6,202 nucleotides of DNA from contig CAMLKV010000145.1 of assembly GCA_946480635.1 (NCBI GenBank), positions 1 through 6,202 of the forward strand. The letters run 5' to 3'. Positions 1 through 5,644 of this stretch are shown in pieces. The notes under the pieces were generated by a model. It did no database searches. It worked only from the letters and a program-made list of their open reading frames with translations, and was not told where the DNA came from. The translations under genes and the position numbers were made by a program. Origin of the DNA: an uncultured Flavobacterium sp. GTDB lineage: Bacteria; Bacteroidota; Bacteroidia; Flavobacteriales; Flavobacteriaceae. Within the stretch, counting starts at the first letter, position 1. Every line of letters starts with the position of its first letter.

Positions 1-901
1 TTCCAAAAGTACATAGCCAGACATTTCCTTCGCGATCCTCTAAATAGGCCGAAATAAAATAATCACTAAAAAGTTTATTATTATTAAATAATGGAGTACC
101 GTTTGTATGATAGCAATAGGCTCCATTTTTGGACCCTGCCAACCAAATCAAATCTTTATAGTTTGACAACAAAGGACGATACGTCACCGACGCATCATTA
201 GGAATTTGATAACTCACTGATTTGAGTAGTCCATCATTTTTTTGCAAAAACGCTTTGTTAGATAAATTGGCAAAATACAGGAACTGCCCATCTTTTTTAT
301 AATATGCATGATTTTGAATCAGCGAAAGTCGCGGTACTTTTTCTAGCGATTCATCAACATTACCTTTACTCAAATGGTATTTTTTTTCATCATTCCAAAA
401 ATATATTTTGAACTGTTCGTCACGAGCGAGTTTTTCAGCAATGTCATCTTTAAAATCAAAAAGCTTCGAAAACTTTTTAGCTTTAGGATTATATCGTATC
501 AAATCTTTACAAGAAACAACAAGTTTGTTCTCATCATCAAATTCGATAAAAAAACTACTTGCAATATAATTTGAAGGAATCTGACAATAGACTTTTAACG
601 CATTGTTCTCTACCATCAATACTTGTCCACTGAGATTGTGACAATAAATTCTACCTTCTTTATCTAATGTAAGTCCAAACAAAGACAAATCTTTTATGCC
701 TTTAGCAGAAATCGAACTAAACAATGCCCCGTCATAAGAATATAATCCATTGTTTGTAGAAAACCAAACCCTGTTATCCTTTGCTTGCAATACACTATAA
801 ATGTTTGTACCAGCCAAATCCTCCTCACCCACAATATAATGAGAAGGCTGCTGTGCAAAACACGACAATGTAATTAGTAAAAAAAGATATCTTAACCGCA
901 T
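1..901 (-). CDS. Two-component-regulator propeller (Reg_prop) sensor protein, N-terminal 300 residues, partial
   Basis: The reading frame is open from the ATG at 901-899 to the window edge, so the C-terminus and stop are missing. Residues 1-17 form a signal peptide (MRLRYLFLLITLSCFA, probably cleaved before QQ), so the visible part is exported to the periplasm. At least two Reg_prop beta-propeller repeats are clear: residues 33-57 (IYSVLQAKDNRVWFSTNNGL, then YSYDG) and residues 286-300 (YLEDREGNVWLCTFG), which match the family pattern of D-x-x-G-N-[VIL]-W-[IVFL]-x-T-x-x-G. Degenerate blades lie between, for example LTLDKEGRIYCHN at 78-89. In the family this sensor half is normally followed by one membrane span and a histidine kinase (LytS-like or hybrid HTCC type) or a DNA-binding output; which one applies here lies outside the window. 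The gene is divergent from fabH. No good Shine-Dalgarno site is present. An alternative is a propeller protein with no kinase. Confidence 0.85.
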   Translation of the reverse strand, partial: MRLRYLFLLITLSCFAQQPSHYIVGEEDLAGTNIYSVLQAKDNRVWFSTNNGLYSYDGALFSSISAKGIKDLSLFGLTLDKEGRIYCHNLSGQVLMVENNALKVYCQIPSNYIASSFFIEFDDENKLVVSCKDLIRYNPKAKKFSKLFDFKDDIAEKLARDEQFKIYFWNDEKKYHLSKGNVDESLEKVPRLSLIQNHAYYKKDGQFLYFANLSNKAFLQKNDGLLKSVSYQIPNDASVTYRPLLSNYKDLIWLAGSKNGAYCYHTNGTPLFNNNKLFSDYFISAYLEDREGNVWLCTFG

Positions 902-908
902 ACTTACC

Positions 909-916
909 CAAATTTA
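909..916 (-). promoter_or_regulatory. Candidate -7 promoter box (TAAATTTG) for the sensor gene
   Basis: On the minus strand the sequence reads TAAATTTG, a perfect match to the Bacteroidota -7 consensus TAnnTTTG. The nearest upstream TTG (in AAAGTTGC) is 25 bp away, somewhat beyond the usual 17-23 bp. The box lies only 7 bp before the ATG at 901, so it would give a nearly leaderless mRNA; this may be real or a chance match in AT-rich DNA. Confidence 0.3.
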
Positions 917-1114
917 CGACATAAAGCCTCTTGATTATAAGCAACTTTTCAAAAACACGTTTTGAACTTCTGAAATTTTGATAGTAATAATATGGTATCA
1001 AGAAAAAAACTACCAAATAAAAACAGCATCAATAATTTTATAACTTTTTATTTACACTTTTAATAAAAATAAGCAAAACAAACCTAATTACTAACAATAC
1101 GTTAATATTATAGT

Positions 1115-1122
1115 TAATTTAG
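1115..1122 (+). promoter_or_regulatory. Weak candidate -7 promoter box (TAATTTAG) for fabH
   Basis: TAATTTAG differs from TAnnTTTG at one position and lies 20 bp before the fabH ATG. No convincing -33 TTG is present 17-23 bp upstream. It is the best candidate in the 241-bp divergent gap between the sensor gene and fabH; the rest of the gap is AT-rich with no small gene that I can support. Confidence 0.25.
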
Positions 1123-1142
1123 TGTAAACTTAAACTACCTAC

Positions 1143-2201
1143 ATGAATATTAGAATAACAGGATCGGGAAGCTACATTCCGACCGAAATAGTAACTAATA
1201 GAGATTTTGCCAAACATGTTTTTTTAAACGACGATGGCAGTCCATTTCCTTTGCCCAATGAAACTATTACCGAAAAATTTCATGACATTACAGGTATTGA
1301 AGAGCGCAGATATGTGACCAATGATTTGTTAACTTCGGATATTGCCAGCATTGCTGCTAAGAAAGCTATTGCTAATTCTGGTATAGATCCTGAAACACTA
1401 GATTATATCATTTTTGCACACAACTTTGGAAATGTGAAACAAGGAGCTATTCAAACCGACATTCTACCTAGTTTAGCCACTCGTGTTAAGTTTGATTTAC
1501 GCATTAAAAATCCTAAGTGCGTGGCCTACGACATGCTTTTTGGATGTCCGGGATGGGTTGAAGGCGTGATTCAGGCGCAAGCCTATATAAAAGCCGGAAT
1601 GGCAAAAAAATGTTTGGTGATTGGAGCCGAAACATTATCGCGTGTGGTAGATATACACGATAGAGATTCTATGATATATTCTGACGGTGCAGGTGCAACT
1701 ATCATAGAAGCAACAGATGAAGAAGGAGGAATCCTAGCTCATGAAACCGCTACGTTTACCCATGACGAAGCTTATTACCTATACTTTGGAAACTCGTTTA
1801 ACAAAGACCATGACCCTGATGTGCGTTACATCAAAATGCACGGTCGAAAAATATATGAATTTGCTCTAAGTAATGTCCCAAAAGCCATGGCGGCTTGTTT
1901 AGACAAAAGTGGAATTGATATTTCTGAAGTGAAGAAAGTATTGATTCATCAAGCCAACGAAAAAATGGACGAAGCCATTATTCAGCGTTTTTATAAAATT
2001 TACAAACAAAATCCACCCGAAGGTGTGATGCCTATGAGTATTCATAAATTAGGAAACAGTAGTGTTGCCACTGTCCCAACTTTATATGATTTAATTGTAA
2101 AAGGTGAAATTGAAAACCAACAACTTCATAAAGGCGATGTAATCATTTTTGCCTCTGTAGGTGCAGGAATGAATATTAATGCCATAGTGTATAGATACTA
2201 G
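1143..2201 (+). CDS. fabH: 3-oxoacyl-ACP synthase III (KASIII, FabH family)
   Basis: This 352-residue cytoplasmic enzyme belongs to the thiolase-fold KASIII family, which condenses an acyl-CoA primer with malonyl-ACP to start fatty-acid synthesis. The triad is intact: nucleophile Cys135 in DMLFGCPGWVEG, His269 in LIHQANEKM and Asn305 in KLGNSSVATVP. The N-terminal GSGSYIPTEIVTN (7-19), TGIEERRYV (50-58), SDGAGATIIE (180-189) and C-terminal SVGAGMNINAIVY (338-350) are also family hallmarks. It is slightly longer than E. coli FabH, with an insertion near residues 27-42 and a His-Asn spacing of 36 rather than 30, and it has GCPGW where the classical enzyme has a Cys-Ala-Gly-type motif. Many Bacteroidota carry more than one FabH-like paralogue, so this could be an accessory copy with a different primer preference. 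It is monocistronic: divergent from its upstream neighbour and closed by the terminator at 2296-2325. The start follows from the conserved MxIxITGSGSYIP opening; no Shine-Dalgarno site is evident. Confidence 0.93.
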   Translation: MNIRITGSGSYIPTEIVTNRDFAKHVFLNDDGSPFPLPNETITEKFHDITGIEERRYVTNDLLTSDIASIAAKKAIANSGIDPETLDYIIFAHNFGNVKQGAIQTDILPSLATRVKFDLRIKNPKCVAYDMLFGCPGWVEGVIQAQAYIKAGMAKKCLVIGAETLSRVVDIHDRDSMIYSDGAGATIIEATDEEGGILAHETATFTHDEAYYLYFGNSFNKDHDPDVRYIKMHGRKIYEFALSNVPKAMAACLDKSGIDISEVKKVLIHQANEKMDEAIIQRFYKIYKQNPPEGVMPMSIHKLGNSSVATVPTLYDLIVKGEIENQQLHKGDVIIFASVGAGMNINAIVYRY

Positions 2202-2203
2202 CT

Positions 2204-2281
2204 TCGAGAGCCTCAGCTAACATCGACAACGCTCAGCTACCATCGAGAGCCTCGGCTGCCATCGACTACGCTCAGCTAACA
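2204..2281. repeat. Four tandem 19/20-bp units (two 39-bp higher-order units)
   Basis: Units run 2204-2222 (tcgagagcctcagctaaca), 2223-2242 (tcgacaacgctcagctacca), 2243-2261 (tcgagagcctcggctgcca) and 2262-2281 (tcgactacgctcagctaaca). They alternate between a 19-bp form with tcgagagcctc and a 20-bp form with tcga(c)naacgctc or tcgactacgctc, so the true period is 39 bp copied twice. The array is clearly richer in G+C than its surroundings. It starts 2 bp after the fabH stop and ends before the terminator, so it would be transcribed as the fabH 3' UTR. Unit three can form a small CGAG-AGC-CTCG hairpin at 2244-2254. Function unknown; from memory, intergenic repeats with a CGACTACGCTCAG-like core are common in Bacteroidota genomes. 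Confidence 0.9.
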
Positions 2282-2295
2282 TAAAAATTTACACT

Positions 2296-2325
2296 AAACC
2301 TCTCATTTTGGGAGGTTTTTATTTT
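2296..2325 (+). terminator. Rho-independent terminator after fabH
   Basis: AAACCTCTC (2296-2304) pairs with GGGAGGTTT (2310-2318; nine pairs including one G-T) around an ATTTT loop, and is followed by a T-rich tract through 2325. It closes fabH and its 3' repeat array and isolates the downstream effector-like operon from read-through. Confidence 0.88.
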
Positions 2326-2518
2326 AATGGCTTGATTACTTCTAATCAGTTTCATTCTCTTCTTTGTGTCTTTTTTTTGTAAAAAATAAAAAGTAGTCAC
2401 AAAACACGTGTCCTTTTTAGATAAAAAATATTTTTTTGACAAAAAAGAAAACCTTACTGATTTTTAAAATCCCATCTGAAAATATTTTTTACGTAAGTAA
2501 ATTCTGAAAGAAAAAGAT
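2326..2518. other. AT-rich intergenic leader with no recognised gene
   Basis: Together with the repeat and terminator this is part of a 350-bp gap between genes. It consists mainly of A and T runs, including AAAAAATATTTTTTT-like stretches that suggest bent or easily melted DNA. An 8-bp palindrome, ACACGTGT, lies at 2404-2411 and might be an operator, but a single short palindrome is weak evidence. I see no small ORF, RNA gene or riboswitch here. Confidence 0.5.
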
Positions 2519-2526
2519 TACATTTG
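2519..2526 (+). promoter_or_regulatory. Candidate -7 promoter box (TACATTTG) for the effector-like operon
   Basis: TACATTTG matches the Bacteroidota TAnnTTTG consensus at every fixed position. A start site about 6 bp downstream would leave a leader of about 20 nt before the ATG at 2552, a sensible arrangement. No exact TTG lies at the usual 17-23 bp upstream, so the -33 element is missing or degenerate. The box supports 2552 as the translation start, because the upstream in-frame TTG at 2531 would sit essentially at the 5' end of the mRNA. Confidence 0.45.
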
Positions 2527-2551
2527 AAAATTGATAATCATTCTTTTGATA

Positions 2552-5500
2552 ATGAGTAACTATAACGACTACAAGATACATATTGCCAAAAAAGGCGATT
2601 CTACACAAAGTATTTGTGCACAGTACAGTGTTTCTGAAAATGATTTAGTTAAAGCCAATCCAAGTATCAACATCGTACCCTATGGAGGAGGATTTTTTAG
2701 TGCTCCAAAATATCGATTAGACATTCAACCTGGAGATAAAGTAAAAATTCCTTTTCATAATACTGATAAAGACAAAAAAGGTGTCAAAACCATTCGAGGA
2801 AAAAAATCAGTCAAAGTAGGTGTTTGGGAAAACTATGAAGTTACCGAATGGTACGAAGGAACTCCAAAAGGAGATCGAAACGAAGCCAAAGTTAAATGGG
2901 ATTTGTATCTAATGAAAAACGGTGCAAAACCCGAACTTGTTCTACAAAAAGAGGAAGGTAAAATTCGTTTTCAGGAAAAAGCGATTGGCAACAAATATAA
3001 AGTGGTAGGTTATCTTCATGAACCAGAATTAAATAACGGAAGTGCTCTTTTAGTAAATGTAGAAGCTTCTGAAAAAAGAGAAATCTTAAGCATAAAAATT
3101 AGCGACATAAACAACAAACCAATTAAAGAAGCAATTGCTTATGGCCAAACCATAAACGTACATGTCGAAACTACCGGAATGAAGGGCGAATATCTACATG
3201 TTTCACTCTGGGAAGATGACGCAAATGGTGAAGGCCACAGCGATACCAACAAACATAATCTTGTTGCCGAAGGAAAGGTATTGGTTGGAAACAAAGGTGT
3301 CGCTCACAAGCAATTTGTTTTAAAAGCTGATTTCAAAAAAATAGCCAACGCCTATTTATCTAAAGGGGATTCTAGCGAAGGCAGTACTCACGAATATTAT
3401 GTCACGGCATATGCCTCGGGCGAAAGCAAAGCCAGTCCAAACATTAATGTAAGAAATCCAGATTATCAGGAAAAAAGAAAAGAGGAAACGCATGAGCATT
3501 TAGAAGGTGCTAAACAACCACCTAAAAATGAATCAACTCAGCCTTCTAATACTCCTATTGTCAGTGAAACGGTAAAAGCTAAAGCCGATGCCACTAAAGT
3601 TGAAGTAGCCGAAAGTACCACAGTGGCAAAAGTTGGCGATTCTAAAACTACCATAACTGGTGTAGAAGCACTTGTGGATGCTTATTTTGCAAAAGAAGAG
3701 TTCAAAAAAGAAACTTCAGAAACGGCTGGTCAACATACATATACATTCCAAAAACCGAATAAAGAAGTTGATAAAAAGAAAGATGAAATTGCTGGCATTA
3801 TCAAAAAACGAGTTGATGAAAAGGTCAAAAAAGACAAAAAATATGCAAAACTTGAGGATATTAAAAATGCTCTAACTGAAAAATCATACGCAGCAGGAAC
3901 TAGTATCTCTATAAATTTATACAAACTTGGTCCAGAATATGTAAAAATAAACAATGCACCACTGGAAGAAGAAGTTTATGTAGTGGCAAAAACTGTTAAT
4001 TTGGATGGAAAAGAAGTAATAATCAAAATAAGAGAAAAAGATAGTGTTTTAGTTGCAAAAGATGCCGACTTAAAAGTTCTTGAAGCCAGAGAAAACGGGA
4101 ATGAAATTACCGAGTTAAAAGCCAAGGTTGAAAAAGGAATAGCTAAAGTGAAAGTAAAACTTCGTCCAAAATCTGATGAAGATCTCAAGGCCTGGAAAGA
4201 AAAACTCAAAGGGATTAAGGATGGTACTCACACCTATACTTTTGGAGGAGATGGTAATAAAACTAAAACCGACGAAGAGAAAAAGAAAATAGCAAGAATT
4301 ATTCTTAAAAAAGTCAATGAATCTCTTTCATCACAAAAGAAATTTGCTAAACTTGAAGATATTGTAAAGGTTTTAGCCAATGAAGTATACAATAAAGGAG
4401 AAAAGATAACTTTTGATGTTTATAAAGAAACAACTGAGTACCTTTGGCTAAAAGCAGAATGCTCAGGAGAAGCTAAAAAACATGAAGGAGAATTTTTGAA
4501 GAAAGATGGAGCATATTTCATGATTGGGAAGAAATGTGAGTGTGAAGCAAAAATTCGTGCATTTTTAAGAATGTTAAGAGTTGGCGAAGGAACTGGTGAA
4601 TTAATCAAATCTTTTGATAAAAAAACTAAACAAACTGTATACATTGAACATGATTTTGAAAAAGGTTACACAACAGCATTCGGTGGAAATCACATTGATG
4701 ATTTAAGTGACCATCCAAGGATAAACTATGGTGGATCAACAGCATCAGGTGCCTATCAAGTGATGGGATATACTTGGGATGACGCCAACTTCTCTAAAAA
4801 AAGAAAAGATTATGGTATAAATTCATTTAGTGAAGAAGATCAAGATAAATTTGCAATTCTTTTATTAAAAGAACATCCAGGTTGTTCACAATTAATTGAT
4901 TTGATAATCAAGGATCAAACAGAAAAAGCAATAAGAGATTGTGCCAGTAGAATATGGGCAAGTTTACCCGAAAAAGGAGACAATAGTCGATATCTATTTA
5001 AAGGAGAACCTCAGCCTGTTACTCCTATGAAAACAATATTAGAACATTATGAAACATTTTTAAAAGACGAATTAAAGGATGTAAGTAAACTACATCTCAA
5101 AAAAGGGTTTTTAAAAGATTTTGGAATCAAGTGTAATTGTGGTAAGAGTGAAAGTAGTACAGAATGGCATCAACCTTTGGATTTAATGGAATTAAGAGGT
5201 TGGTATTCAGAAACACAATGGTCACCCGGAAAAAGTGACTATCATGGAAGAACCGGTGGCAAACATGATGGATTAGATTTATACGCTCCAGTAGGAACCA
5301 CCATTTATGCATGTATTGATGGAGAAATTACATATCTAGAAGATCCTAATGGGTATGGAAATAGAATTTTTCTTGAAGGTACATATAAGGGAGAAAAATA
5401 TTTCTTAATGTATTGTCACCTTTCAGAATATAAAACAGGAAAAGTTAGTGCAGGAGATCCAATTGGAAAGACTGGACAGACTGGAAATGCAAATGGACAA

Positions 5501-5641
5501 GCTGCAAAAATGGCTCATTTACATTTTGAAGTAAGAAAAGAAAAAATGTCAAAGCCTTCTTTTGACCCACTTATTGAAATTACAGAATTAGGAACTGGTG
5601 TAAATAAAAATCCAGATCAAAATAAACAAACAGGACAGTAG
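2552..5641 (+). CDS. Bifunctional peptidoglycan hydrolase: LysM-like / repeat modules / GH104 lytic transglycosylase / M23 endopeptidase; putative secreted antibacterial effector
   Basis: The protein has 1029 residues from the ATG at 2552. Residues 7-68 are LysM-like (YKIHIAKKGDSTQSI, DLVKANP, IQPGDKVKIP). Residues 88-172 and 176-303 look like Ig-like beta domains. Residues 304-392 are a polar K/E/T/P linker. Residues 395-469 and 560-636 are two copies of a domain I cannot name, flanking another beta-rich stretch (473-545). Residues 667-845 resemble phage lambda endolysin R, a GH104 lytic transglycosylase that cleaves glycan strands: AFLRMLRVGEGTG with Glu679 at the catalytic position, DLSDHPR, STASGAYQVM, and AIRDCASRIWASLP. 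Residues 870-1012 are an M23/LytM zinc endopeptidase, which cuts peptide crosslinks, with ligands His905 and Asp909 (KHDGLDLYAP), His956 (YCHLSEY), and His989 and His991 (HLHFEVR). No signal peptide or membrane span is visible, so delivery by a type VI or related contractile system is inferred. The lipoprotein 3 bp downstream fits an immunity partner. An in-frame TTG at 2531 is a less likely start. Confidence 0.9.
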   Translation: MSNYNDYKIHIAKKGDSTQSICAQYSVSENDLVKANPSINIVPYGGGFFSAPKYRLDIQPGDKVKIPFHNTDKDKKGVKTIRGKKSVKVGVWENYEVTEWYEGTPKGDRNEAKVKWDLYLMKNGAKPELVLQKEEGKIRFQEKAIGNKYKVVGYLHEPELNNGSALLVNVEASEKREILSIKISDINNKPIKEAIAYGQTINVHVETTGMKGEYLHVSLWEDDANGEGHSDTNKHNLVAEGKVLVGNKGVAHKQFVLKADFKKIANAYLSKGDSSEGSTHEYYVTAYASGESKASPNINVRNPDYQEKRKEETHEHLEGAKQPPKNESTQPSNTPIVSETVKAKADATKVEVAESTTVAKVGDSKTTITGVEALVDAYFAKEEFKKETSETAGQHTYTFQKPNKEVDKKKDEIAGIIKKRVDEKVKKDKKYAKLEDIKNALTEKSYAAGTSISINLYKLGPEYVKINNAPLEEEVYVVAKTVNLDGKEVIIKIREKDSVLVAKDADLKVLEARENGNEITELKAKVEKGIAKVKVKLRPKSDEDLKAWKEKLKGIKDGTHTYTFGGDGNKTKTDEEKKKIARIILKKVNESLSSQKKFAKLEDIVKVLANEVYNKGEKITFDVYKETTEYLWLKAECSGEAKKHEGEFLKKDGAYFMIGKKCECEAKIRAFLRMLRVGEGTGELIKSFDKKTKQTVYIEHDFEKGYTTAFGGNHIDDLSDHPRINYGGSTASGAYQVMGYTWDDANFSKKRKDYGINSFSEEDQDKFAILLLKEHPGCSQLIDLIIKDQTEKAIRDCASRIWASLPEKGDNSRYLFKGEPQPVTPMKTILEHYETFLKDELKDVSKLHLKKGFLKDFGIKCNCGKSESSTEWHQPLDLMELRGWYSETQWSPGKSDYHGRTGGKHDGLDLYAPVGTTIYACIDGEITYLEDPNGYGNRIFLEGTYKGEKYFLMYCHLSEYKTGKVSAGDPIGKTGQTGNANGQAAKMAHLHFEVRKEKMSKPSFDPLIEITELGTGVNKNPDQNKQTGQ
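3734..3958 (+). repeat. Internal protein repeat, copy 1 (residues 395-469)
   Basis: This segment encodes HTYTF, then IAGIIKKRV, KKYAKLEDI, LTEKSYAAGTSI and LYKLGPEY. The same order recurs 165 residues later in copy 2, with spacing conserved to within two residues. I do not recognise the domain. It looks predominantly helical in its Lys/Glu-rich first half. Confidence 0.85.
4229..4459 (+). repeat. Internal protein repeat, copy 2 (residues 560-636)
   Basis: This segment encodes HTYTF, IARIILKKV, KKFAKLEDI, LANEVYNKGEKI and VYKETTEY, matching copy 1 in order and spacing. Nucleotide identity is too low for a recent duplication, so this is an old, diverged repeat. Copy 2 lies directly before the Cys-x-Cys junction that opens the lytic transglycosylase domain. 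Confidence 0.85.
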
Positions 5642-5644
5642 AAA

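Noticed and set aside
374..574. Plus-strand ORF of 66 codons opposite the sensor gene
   Set aside because: It is antisense to well-supported propeller coding sequence, and its F/I/K-rich composition is what AT-rich DNA gives by chance.
825..1016. Minus-strand ORF of 63 codons overlapping the start of the sensor gene
   Set aside because: It lies in a different frame over the sensor's signal peptide and promoter region, encodes an AT-driven F/Y/V-rich sequence with no motif, and competes with a frame that has a clear signal peptide and propeller repeats.
2204..2281. CRISPR array
   Set aside because: The units are directly contiguous 19/20-bp repeats with no unique spacers of constant length, and no cas gene is present.
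2404..2411. ACACGTGT palindrome as an operator
   Set aside because: It is a single 8-bp palindrome in a long intergenic region, about 110 bp before the promoter candidate, with no second copy; too weak to call a binding site.
3672..4644. Several 67-77-codon ORFs on both strands inside the hydrolase gene
   Set aside because: They lie wholly within the hydrolase frame, which has domain-level support across this region; none shows a recognisable motif or start context.
5127..5312. Minus-strand ORF of 61 codons within the M23 region
   Set aside because: It is antisense to the zinc-binding KHDGLD segment, whose coding role is clear; no motif of its own.
4550..5587. Prophage lysis module
   Set aside because: The endolysin-like domain is inside a large multidomain protein with no holin, spanin, tail or integrase gene alongside, and a lipoprotein follows directly.
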